This document shows, piece by piece, positions 1 through 5,480 of a stretch of 7,116 nucleotides of DNA. Origin of the DNA: Planctomycetota bacterium (lineage in GTDB: Bacteria > Planctomycetota > Phycisphaerae > FEN-1346); the NCBI GenBank assembly GCA_026386995.1, contig JAPLMO010000105.1, positions 1 through 7,116 on the forward strand. The letters are read 5' to 3'. How positions within the stretch are numbered: the first letter of the stretch is position 1; each line of letters begins with the position of its first letter. A program made the position numbers and the translations under genes. The notes beneath the pieces are model-generated. The model was given only the letters and a program-made list of their open reading frames with translations, was not told where the DNA came from and ran no database searches.

Positions 1-180
1 ATACTCGGCGTAGAAGCCGTGGATGTTGTAGTGGGCGATGAAGCCGCAGTGCAGGTGGAGATGCTGATAGAGCCGCCTGGTGAAATGGGACTGGCGAAGC
101 CCGTGCCGCAGGAACCTCTCCCAGTCCTTCAGCACGAGCCCCTTCTGGCCAGCCGTCATGAACTCGGCGTCGGTGAACAT
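1..180 (-). CDS. Hypothetical protein, N-terminal 60 residues (runs off the window)
   Basis: I do not recognise this family. The frame is open from an ATG at 180 down to position 1 with no stop. The product begins MFTDAEFMTAGQKGLVLKDW and is rich in His and aromatic residues near residues 40-60 (HLHLHCGFIAHYN). That block could be a metal-binding or catalytic patch, but this is inference. The start is well supported: the ATG shares one base with the stop of the upstream DUF2958-type gene (TGATG), and GGAGG lies 9 nt upstream, so translation is probably coupled. It belongs to a minus-strand operon whose first gene is interrupted by the RIT element. Its expression probably suffers from that insertion unless a promoter inside or at the end of the element reads outward. 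Confidence 0.7.
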   Translation of the reverse strand, partial: MFTDAEFMTAGQKGLVLKDWERFLRHGLRQSHFTRRLYQHLHLHCGFIAHYNIHGFYAEY

Positions 181-770
181 CACTGCTCACCTCCGTCCGC
201 GCCGTCCCGAAACATCTCCGGGGCGATCTCCGCGAGCGTCTTGGGCATCCAGTGCAGGTCACGCTCGATAGCGAGGCCCATCGGACCACGGGCGCTTTGG
301 AGTTCCGACAAGCTGAAGTACCCGAGTTCCTTTTCCTGCCCTTCGACCAGACCGAAGAACATGTCATGGCCGTCAAACTCCGTGGCGTACCACGTCCAGG
401 AACTGTCCGGAGTGAAGAACTTCACGTGGACTACCGCCTTCCCGCCCTTGCCGTCCTGGCTACCGATGGGCGGCAGGTGCTTTCGGATCTCCTTGGTGAG
501 TAGTTGCATCCGGTGCGGTCGCTTGCGCGCGGCGCCTTCCTGCAAGGGTCTTGAGACCGTGGCTGCACCGACGCAGATCGTCCGACCCGGCGGCAACTCC
601 AGATCCTGGGCCATGCCGCCAAGGAACGCGGCCATGTTCTGCTCCTGCTTCGCGCGTGAAACGGGGTCGGACTCGCAGGCCGGGATCGGCTTTCCGATCA
701 CTTCCACCTGCTCCGGGTCGAGTTCCAGCACCACGCGGCCGTTCTCCTCCGAGTACCACTCAAAGTACGG
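180..770 (-). pseudogene. 3' part of interrupted gene, with C-terminal DUF2958-like domain
   Basis: This is the downstream portion of a gene split by the RIT element; the upstream portion is at 4685-4975. The open frame starts just outside the left inverted repeat and reads YFEWYSEENGR, then a region of about 75 residues, then a domain beginning MQLLTKEIRKHLPP at about 509. Its blocks (KFFTPDSSWTWYATEFDG, FFGLVEGQEKELGYFSLSEL, RGPMGLAIERDLHW) resemble the DUF2958 family, common on plasmids and integrative elements and of unknown function. The original protein would be about 291 residues, with DUF2958 as roughly the last 110. The fragment may still be translated: a GTG at 734 has GGAGGAG 9 nt upstream. 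The Met at 509 has no clear Shine-Dalgarno. The stop overlaps the next gene's ATG by one base. The DUF2958 assignment is from memory of the family pattern. Confidence 0.75.
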
Positions 771-771
771 G
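766..771. repeat. Left copy of TACGGG insertion-junction repeat
   Basis: TACGGG at the left host/element border is repeated at 4686-4691 at the right border. One copy plus the outer flanks rebuilds the reading frame of the interrupted gene (codons for A-Y-P-Y-F-E). It is either a short target duplication or the crossover core shared by element and target, the latter being usual for tyrosine recombinases. Single-base placement within the hexamer cannot be decided. Confidence 0.65.
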
Positions 772-794
772 TTATGTGGACCTCCGCATAACCC
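769..794. repeat. 26-bp near-perfect palindrome at the left element end
   Basis: GGGTTATGTGGA (769-780) and TCCGCATAACCC (783-794) are inverted copies matching at 11 of 12 positions, separated by CC. The structure straddles the left host junction and abuts the left inverted repeat. Paired arms around a short centre are typical of a tyrosine recombinase binding and crossover site. The right end has no equivalent palindrome, so the element's ends are asymmetric. Confidence 0.7.
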
Positions 795-819
795 CTAATA
801 TGCGGTGTTCGCCGTTATG
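791..819 (+). repeat. Left inverted repeat of RIT element
   Basis: This 29-bp segment matches the reverse complement of 4664-4692 at 28 of 29 positions, including an uninterrupted 24-bp identity (796-819). It begins TAATATGCGG and ends GCCGTTATG, so it carries a TATGCGG-type motif at the outer side and an inverted GTTATG at the inner side. It is a probable recombinase binding site. Confidence 0.92.
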
Positions 820-830
820 TAGAGTTGCAT
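795..830 (-). other. Short outward ORF through left inverted repeat (11 codons)
   Basis: An ATG at 830 (minus strand) is preceded by AAGGAGG with about 9 nt spacing. It encodes MQLYITANTAY and stops at TAG at the element edge. The right end has a matching short ORF that reads the repeat in the same frame. It may be a translated leader, a remnant, or coincidence. No function is known. Confidence 0.3.
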
Positions 831-864
831 TGTGATCTCCCTCCTTTTCCTGCGGATTTCCATT

Positions 865-882
865 CGCTAACGTCGCATAACG
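865..882 (+). repeat. Subterminal repeat pair upstream of ritA
   Basis: TCGCTAACG (864-872) is followed at once by TCGCATAACG (873-882), which carries a reverse-strand GTTATGCG motif shared with the element ends. It lies about 95 bp before ritA, in the non-coding leader. It may be an accessory recombinase binding site or operator; this is inference from motif sharing only. Confidence 0.4.
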
Positions 883-975
883 AAGGGCCGAGCTAGCCGC
901 CCGTGTGGACGGCGAGCGTACGTGCCCTGCCTCCCGCCGCGCATCGTGCGTGGCTCCAGATGAAAGGAGACTGTT

Positions 976-2190
976 ATGCGGCGCATTCTGTGTCAACAAT
1001 CGCGGTTCAAGGAACTGGTTACGGGGTATCTCTCCAGCCTTGCAGCCCAGGGCTACAAGCAGAAAACGCTCTGTCTATATGAGCGGAGTCTGCTCCGGTT
1101 TGGGGGATTCGTCGAGGAACAGCAGGTACGCGATCTCAACCGGATTGAGGATTGGATCAGTCCCTTCATTGCGCACATCAAGTCGACCGGGCATGGGCCA
1201 GATCTTTGGCGATCGATGCTCAGACGGTTCCTGCTTCACCTGCAGCGGGAGGGACTCCTGGCACCTCCGGCTGTTACGTCGCCAGCTTTCCCGAACCAAT
1301 CGATTGTTGATAAGTATGTCAGTTTTCAGCGCGACCATCGCGGTGTGTGCGTTGAGTATGCCAAGAGCACGCGGCAATACTGTGCGGCGTTTACTCGTTA
1401 CCTAGCCGAGCGCGGCGTGGCCAATCTGGGAGCCATCCGGCCAGAGGCCATCCAGGGATTCATCACCTCGCTGGGCTGCCGTTACCACCGCAAGACGATG
1501 AGTCAGTTCTGCTCCGTCTTGCGGGGGTTCCTCCGCTACCTGTATCGGCAGGGCATCACATCCAAAGACCTGGCGCCGCTGGTGACCGCGCCGCGGCTGT
1601 TCCGACAAGAAGAGTGCCCCCGATTCCTAACGCGTTTGGAGGCACAAGCGGTGCTCTCTGTCGTGGACCGACAGACGCGGCAGGGCCGACGGGACTACGC
1701 CATGCTGTGTCTGCTTCTGGTCTACGGGTTGCGCGGTATCGAAGTGATACGGCTGCAGATCGACGACATTGATTGGCGGAACGAAGAACTACGCATTTGC
1801 TCGCGGAAGGCGGGCAACAGCACCGTCTATCCACTGGCGCCTTCGGTGGGCAATGCAATCTTGGCTTACCTCCGAAACGGCCGTCCCACGAGCACACACC
1901 GCCAGGTGTTCCTCTCGACCAAACCGCCGTTCCCGCCCTTGGCCTACACTTGTGCCTTGGGCTGTCTGACGAGGAAGTACATGGCTCGGGCAGGTATGCG
2001 GGTTGACCGGCCAGGTACGCACACCTTCCGCTACTCGTGCGCCCAGAGACTTCTTGACGAAGGCACCCCATTGAAGTCCATCGGGGACTATCTCGGGCAT
2101 CGCAGTCTAGAGTCCACCCAACGGTACACGAAGATAGACGTTGAGCACCTGAGGGCGGTTGCCACCAGCGACGGGGAGGACTTGCTATGA
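976..2190 (+). CDS. ritA: RitA-type tyrosine recombinase
   Basis: First recombinase of the trio, 404 residues. The catalytic domain covers about residues 215-395, with Arg253 (YGLRGIEV), Lys278 in the beta-hairpin position, His349/Arg352 (HTFR), His375 (YLGH) and the nucleophile Tyr384 (RYTKI), nine residues after His375 as usual. The second histidine of the common HxLRH box is replaced by Tyr353. The N-terminal half is long enough for two helical DNA-binding modules (about 10-95 and 110-200), more than the single core-binding domain of XerC/D. Such enzymes cut and rejoin DNA through a 3'-phosphotyrosine link. The ATG at 976 has AAGGAG 6 nt upstream and lies inside a GTTATGCGG motif also found at the element ends, suggesting autoregulation. 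The stop overlaps the ritB start (ATGA). Confidence 0.93.
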   Translation: MRRILCQQSRFKELVTGYLSSLAAQGYKQKTLCLYERSLLRFGGFVEEQQVRDLNRIEDWISPFIAHIKSTGHGPDLWRSMLRRFLLHLQREGLLAPPAVTSPAFPNQSIVDKYVSFQRDHRGVCVEYAKSTRQYCAAFTRYLAERGVANLGAIRPEAIQGFITSLGCRYHRKTMSQFCSVLRGFLRYLYRQGITSKDLAPLVTAPRLFRQEECPRFLTRLEAQAVLSVVDRQTRQGRRDYAMLCLLLVYGLRGIEVIRLQIDDIDWRNEELRICSRKAGNSTVYPLAPSVGNAILAYLRNGRPTSTHRQVFLSTKPPFPPLAYTCALGCLTRKYMARAGMRVDRPGTHTFRYSCAQRLLDEGTPLKSIGDYLGHRSLESTQRYTKIDVEHLRAVATSDGEDLL

Positions 2191-3593
2191 GTGGTGAATA
2201 CCAGAGCAGCGAAGTGAGCAGGGCTGACGCCGAGCGTATCCTGCGGTGTCATCTGGGGTCGTTGTCCGACCAGGATTCGGGAACCGAGCAGTTGCATCGT
2301 CACGCAGTCCAGCAGTTCCTGGGGTTTGCCCGCACGGCGACTTCGCAAAAGAGCAGGCTGGTCATCAACGAGCCGGCCCTTGTCAAATGGATCGTCCACA
2401 CATCCGACGGTGCCGCTGCGAGCTACGCCGCCAAGCAGTTCCAGGCACTCGACCGCTACCTGGACGCGGTCGTCCGTGCCGGCCTGATGACCTCAAACCC
2501 CATGGCAGCGTTCAAGATCAGCCACGGCAACCGGAACTGGACAGAGATCGCACGGGCGGCTCAATCGCACGATCCCGAAAAGGCCCTGGCCAGCCTACGA
2601 GTTGACCTGCCATCACCGGGTCCTCTGCATGAACACCTGCAAACCTACCTCAGGCTTCACCGTGCTGTCGGCAAAAACTATAAACTCAACGAAGAGGCAC
2701 TGGGTACCTTGGACCGGTTCCTTCGGTCGCAGGCCGTTGCCTCTGTTGGAGACGTAACCCCCGAGGTAATCCGACGTTGGACGGACCAGATGACCTGTGG
2801 TCCGGTGCGTCGCCTCCAAATGGTGCGTATGGCACGAAGGTTCTTTGAACATCTCCTGGCCGTAGACGTCATTGTCCAGAACCCCTTGGGCGCTGGAATG
2901 GGGTACGACGAGAGGGCGCCGAAAACCTCCTTCCGGCCGTTCATCTTCACCCAGCAACAGATGGCAGCCATCCTCGACGCGGCCAAGCGGTTGCCCCGGA
3001 ACCACCTCTTCCCATTACGTCCCCAGGTCAGCCACACCCTGATCGCCATGCTCTACGTTCTCGGGCTTCGTGTCGGCGAGGCTTGCCGCCTGCGTTTGCG
3101 GGATGTGGATCTGGATCGTGGAATCCTTCTCATCCGCCAAGCCAAATTCCACAAGAGCCGCATGGTGCCGTTTGGGCCAAGAATGGGCGACCTCCTGCGA
3201 CGATACATTGATGCTCGCCACACGGTGCTTCAACCGGTCAAGGACGAAGACCCGCTGTTCGTGGCGCTCTGGCGCAAGCCCCTGGCCAAGACAACCCTCA
3301 GCCTGATCTTCCGTCACCTGCTCACCGCCATCGGCATCACCCGCAACAAGGAACGCTGCGGACCCCGCCTTCACGATCTTCGTCACGCTTTCGCCGTGCA
3401 CCGTCTTTTACGCTGGTACCGTGACGGAGTCGATGTGCAGAGTCGGCTCATGGAGCTCTCGACCTTCATGGGGCATGTCGAGATCCGCTCAACCGAAGTC
3501 TATCTGACGATCACGGCGGACCTTCTGAAGGAGGCGAATGACCGCTTTCACCGGCGGTTCGGCCATGTGGCGGGCGAGGAGGTGGCACCATGA
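2187..3593 (+). CDS. ritB: RitB-type tyrosine recombinase
   Basis: Second and largest recombinase, 468 residues. The catalytic domain covers about residues 250-450, with Arg295 (LGLRVGEA), Lys320 (QAKFHKSR), His396/Arg399/His400 (HDLRH), His430 (FMGH) and nucleophile Tyr439 (EVYLTI), so the active site is complete. The N-terminal 240 residues are unusually long: about 1-125 forms an extra helical region, and about 145-240 looks like the core-binding domain. The ATG at 2187 overlaps the ritA stop in ATGA and has GGGGAGG 7 nt upstream, indicating coupled translation from one mRNA. The C-terminus (RFHRRFGHVAGEEVAP) extends well past the tyrosine and may mediate contacts between subunits. Its individual role within the trio is not established. 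Confidence 0.93.
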   Translation: MSGEYQSSEVSRADAERILRCHLGSLSDQDSGTEQLHRHAVQQFLGFARTATSQKSRLVINEPALVKWIVHTSDGAAASYAAKQFQALDRYLDAVVRAGLMTSNPMAAFKISHGNRNWTEIARAAQSHDPEKALASLRVDLPSPGPLHEHLQTYLRLHRAVGKNYKLNEEALGTLDRFLRSQAVASVGDVTPEVIRRWTDQMTCGPVRRLQMVRMARRFFEHLLAVDVIVQNPLGAGMGYDERAPKTSFRPFIFTQQQMAAILDAAKRLPRNHLFPLRPQVSHTLIAMLYVLGLRVGEACRLRLRDVDLDRGILLIRQAKFHKSRMVPFGPRMGDLLRRYIDARHTVLQPVKDEDPLFVALWRKPLAKTTLSLIFRHLLTAIGITRNKERCGPRLHDLRHAFAVHRLLRWYRDGVDVQSRLMELSTFMGHVEIRSTEVYLTITADLLKEANDRFHRRFGHVAGEEVAP

Positions 3594-4600
3594 ACGCCGG
3601 CACCTATCTGGCCCCCTACGTGCGATCGTTCTTCGAAGACCACCTGGTCTGCCGGCGAAACGTCGCTGGCAACACCATCCAGAGCTACCGCGACGCCATC
3701 AAGTTGTTCCTGGCGTACGTCGCTACCAGCCTGAAGAAACCTGCCATGCAGGCACTCGTCACCGATGTTACGGAATCGGTCGTACTGGGCTTCCTCGCGG
3801 ACCTTGAGCGCCGTCGCGGCAACTCCATTCAGACCCGCAACCATCGCCTCACGTCACTACGGCGTCTGTACGAGTACATCTCCCGCCAGGAACCCTTGCT
3901 GCTCGATCATTGCCGCAGGATCGCCACAATTCCTCTCAAACGGGGAGCCGCGTTGCCACAGATGCAGTACCTCACCAAGGAAGAGATCGGTGCCGTGTTC
4001 GGCGCGGTTGATCGACGGGCCCCACGGGGGCAACGCGATTACGCCCTGCTTCTGTTCATGTACAACACCGGGGCACGGGTACAAGAGGCGGCCGACACCC
4101 GGGCTTCATGGTTGTCACTTCAGGCACCCTGCAAGGCCGAGATCCTGGGCAAAGGCCGTAAGTGGCGCACTTGCCCGCTCTGGCCAAGCACCGCGCAGGC
4201 CCTGAAGCAGTTACTGCAGAGCCGCGTGCCGCTCGAACAAGACGATCATGTGTTCCTCAATCGTTTTGGCCGTCCGATCAGTCGCTCCGGCATCGAGGAC
4301 ATCCTTCGGAAGTACACCACCGTGGCTGGCTGTGCGATGGCAGGTCTGAAAAACAAACGCGTGACCCCACACACCATCAGGCACACGACGGCCATGCATC
4401 TGCTTCAGTCCGGGGTGGATGTCAATGTGATCCGCAGTTGGCTTGGCCACGCCAGCATCGCCACGACGAACCACTATGTCGAGATCGACCTGGAAATGAA
4501 GGCCCAAGCGATGAAGACCTGTGAAGTGACGGAGGATCCCGGCATCGGGAAACGCTGGCGCTCGAGTCCGGAGATACTTACTTGGCTTGATTCCCTCTAA
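3590..4600 (+). CDS. ritC: RitC-type tyrosine recombinase
   Basis: Third recombinase, 336 residues, with the simplest architecture. A phage-integrase-like SAM core-binding domain occupies about residues 8-105 (it includes NTIQSYRDAIKLFLAYV), and the catalytic domain about 125-305. Catalytic residues visible are Arg163 (NTGARVQEA), Lys188 (GKGRKWR), His261/Arg264/His265 (HTIRH), His287 (WLGH) and Tyr296 (NHYVEI). The tail of about 35 residues after the tyrosine is longer than in XerC/D. The ATG at 3590 overlaps the ritB stop (ATGA) and has GAGGAGG 7 nt upstream. No clear terminator lies between the stop and the element's right end, so ritABC transcripts may run into the interrupted host gene as antisense RNA. 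Confidence 0.93.
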   Translation: MNAGTYLAPYVRSFFEDHLVCRRNVAGNTIQSYRDAIKLFLAYVATSLKKPAMQALVTDVTESVVLGFLADLERRRGNSIQTRNHRLTSLRRLYEYISRQEPLLLDHCRRIATIPLKRGAALPQMQYLTKEEIGAVFGAVDRRAPRGQRDYALLLFMYNTGARVQEAADTRASWLSLQAPCKAEILGKGRKWRTCPLWPSTAQALKQLLQSRVPLEQDDHVFLNRFGRPISRSGIEDILRKYTTVAGCAMAGLKNKRVTPHTIRHTTAMHLLQSGVDVNVIRSWLGHASIATTNHYVEIDLEMKAQAMKTCEVTEDPGIGKRWRSSPEILTWLDSL

Positions 4601-4663
4601 CATTATGTGGAGAACTACCATGCCCAGAGAACCGCCGCAAAGCATTCAGAAACCCCAAGACCG

Positions 4664-4692
4664 CATAACGGCGAACACCGCATATTACGGGT
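4664..4692 (-). repeat. Right inverted repeat of RIT element
   Basis: Reverse complement of 791-819 at 28 of 29 positions, with 24 identical bases at 4664-4687. CCGCATAAC at 4661-4669 gives an inward GTTATGCGG motif. The repeat introduces the TAA stop (4685-4687) that truncates the interrupted host gene right after its Pro96 codon. Confidence 0.92.
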
Positions 4693-4975
4693 AGGCCACG
4701 TAGTCCTGCGGCGGCAGCCCGGCGGTCATATCGCCGACGTTACCGATCTGCGTTGGCGAGAAGCCATCCAGGTACTTCGCGCGGTCGCCGTCATGCGTTG
4801 GGTTCGGGTTGCGCAGGCGGACCTTCGTTCCTCGAATGTCGCGATGAAAGTCGCCAGCCAGGTCCAACTTCACCACTTCTTTCATGCCGACGAACCGGAG
4901 CCACCCTGTCACCTTCCCAAGGACGCTGTTGTCCAGTTCGCCACTGATCAAGTTCTCGTGCGGTCTCCAAGCCAT
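4685..4975 (-). pseudogene. 5' part of gene interrupted by the RIT element
   Basis: Encodes 96 residues from MAWRPHENLISGELDN to DYVAYP, then meets a TAA supplied by the right inverted repeat. The frame resumes at 770 on the far side of the element (YFEWYSEENGR). The ATG at 4975 is chosen over an upstream in-frame Met at 5053 because it has AAGGAG 7 nt before it. The segment KVTGWLRFVGMKEVVKLDLAGDF looks beta-rich and globular, but I do not recognise a family. In the intact protein (about 291 residues) it would be N-terminal to a DUF2958-like domain. If still translated, the product is a truncated protein lacking that domain. Confidence 0.8.
4686..4691. repeat. Right copy of TACGGG insertion-junction repeat
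   Basis: Matches TACGGG at 766-771. It overlaps the last two bases of the right inverted repeat identity and the first bases of host sequence (CGGGTAGGCC, reverse of the A-Y-P codons). It marks the right border of the element. Confidence 0.65.
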
Positions 4976-5007
4976 TGTCCAGCTCCTTAAGAACAAGGTG
5001 CATGGGG

Positions 5008-5032
5008 GGCAGGCCTCGCCGTGAGGACTGCC
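5008..5032. other. Strong hairpin in leader of the minus-strand operon
   Basis: GGCAG (5008-5012) pairs with CTGCC (5028-5032), and CCTC (5014-5017) with GAGG (5023-5026), around a 5-nt loop with one G/A mismatch. It lies about 20 bp upstream of the AAGGAG of the interrupted gene, so it would be in that gene's mRNA leader if transcription starts further upstream. There is no T-tract, so it is not an obvious terminator. Confidence 0.45.
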
Positions 5033-5050
5033 GTGGGGTAATAAGGGAAG

Positions 5051-5073
5051 CATCCGCTGCTTCGGTGCGGATG
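5051..5073. other. Hairpin with TTCG loop
   Basis: CATCCGC (5051-5057) and GCGGATG (5067-5073) are perfect inverted copies. The inner bases can form a C(UUCG)G tetraloop with one bulged base, a very stable RNA fold. It lies in the gene-free stretch, upstream of the minus-strand operon. The strand of any transcript is not known. Confidence 0.45.
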
Positions 5074-5154
5074 GTCAGCCTGTGCTGAGATCAACCGGGT
5101 CTCGTGCTGTGCAAGGGAACCGAGTTTGAGGAATGTGGAATCAAATGAGCAGGA

Positions 5155-5234
5155 AGGGGGATTTTGACCCCCTCAAGGTTCTGCGGCAGGTTGAACGCGC
5201 CGGAACATAGGGCCCTTGGCGAGGGGGCCTTTTT
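5155..5234 (+). terminator. Hairpin followed by intrinsic-terminator-like hairpin with T-run
   Basis: AGGGGG (5155-5160) and CCCCCT (5168-5173) form a first hairpin. GGCCC (5211-5215) then pairs with GGGCC (5225-5229), extendable by G-T wobbles, and is followed directly by TTTTT (5230-5234). The second is a plausible plus-strand terminator. No protein gene lies immediately upstream on that strand, so it may end a non-coding transcript from the 4990-5230 stretch or stop readthrough before the 5481 promoter. Confidence 0.5.
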
Positions 5235-5440
5235 AAGCCGCCCCCTGCAGCGTGCCGAACGTGCCGACACCCCAAGGCCCAAGAACCTGGCATGAGGTGG
5301 CCTCCATGGATGTTCTACGCGGTGCGGCAGCCTTTCTTTTCGGTACAAGTTGCGCGGCTTCCGTAGAGAGACATGTCCCCCTCGATGACGGCCTTTGTGA
5401 GAAGCCAGTTGCAGGCTGGGGGCCAAGGTTCCTTCAGGTA

Positions 5441-5471
5441 AACCGCAACCCTTATAAGCGGTTGGCGCCAA
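5441..5471 (+). promoter_or_regulatory. TATA-type promoter with embedded dyad and palindrome
   Basis: TTATAA (5452-5457) is centred about 26.5 bp before the ATG at 5481, the archaeal spacing for a TATA box and transcription start, implying a leaderless mRNA. AACCGC (5441-5446) and GCGGTT (5458-5463) form a perfect 6-bp dyad flanking the TATA box. TTGGCGCCAA (5462-5471) is a perfect 10-bp palindrome just downstream. Both overlap where TBP, TFB and RNA polymerase would sit, so they are good repressor operator candidates. No bacterial -35 box is evident. Confidence 0.55.
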
Positions 5472-5480
5472 TAGAGACTC

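Larger units (their letters stand above)
772..4691 (+). mobile_element. RIT (recombinase-in-trio) element, about 3.92 kb
   Basis: Three consecutive tyrosine recombinase genes of different sizes (404, 468 and 336 residues), all on the same strand and linked by ATGA overlaps, lie between inverted repeats. This is the defining organisation of RIT elements. No cargo gene is visible. The boundaries are inferred from the host gene: outside them the two halves of a minus-strand gene join in frame. About 150 bp of non-coding sequence precedes ritA and about 90 bp follows ritC, both containing copies of a GTTATGYGG-like motif. The element appears intact, with no frameshift or missing catalytic residue, so it could be active. 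The exact left edge is uncertain by up to about 23 bp because of the 769-794 palindrome. Confidence 0.88.
4620..4694 (+). other. Short outward ORF through right inverted repeat (24 codons)
   Basis: An ATG at 4620 is preceded by GGAG with about 8 nt spacing. The ORF reads MPREPPQSIQKPQDR, then ITANTAYYG, and stops at TAG just past the junction. The ITANTAY segment is the translation of the inverted repeat and matches the left-end short ORF in the same frame. It lies immediately after ritC and could be co-translated, but coding potential is unproven. Confidence 0.3.
4990..5440. other. Gene-free stretch between divergent operons
   Basis: I see no convincing protein gene here on either strand. 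The open frames present have atypical composition, no Shine-Dalgarno, and conflict with better genes. The visible structure is the set of hairpins at 5008-5032, 5051-5073, 5155-5173 and 5211-5234; the rest (5235-5440) shows no feature I can name. It divides the minus-strand operon from the plus-strand regulatory genes and probably holds promoters for the former, but I cannot identify one. Confidence 0.5.

Noticed and set aside
19..798. Long plus-strand open frame of 259 codons
   Set aside because: It is antisense to the interrupted DUF2958-type gene, whose product has recognisable conserved blocks and good Shine-Dalgarno signals. The plus-strand translation is Ser/Pro/Arg-rich with no recognisable domain.
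769..4692. Integron attC sites or gene cassettes suggested by GTTATGT/GCATAAC pairs
   Set aside because: The motifs do not fit the attC core pattern (GTTRRRY / RYYYAAC). No integron integrase insert or cassette-sized ORFs follow, and the pairs coincide with RIT ends.
4607..4990. Plus-strand open frame of 127 codons after ritC
   Set aside because: It crosses the inverted repeat and is antisense to the well-supported 5' fragment of the interrupted gene.
4990..5440. tRNA, rRNA or tmRNA gene in the gene-free stretch
   Set aside because: I found no T-arm consensus, acceptor stem or other recognisable RNA-gene landmark. The hairpins present do not form a cloverleaf.
5091..5471. Minus-strand open frame of 126 codons in the gene-free stretch
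   Set aside because: It has Arg/Pro/Leu-rich low-information composition, no Shine-Dalgarno, and overlaps hairpins, the terminator and the 5481 promoter. Nothing in it resembles a domain.
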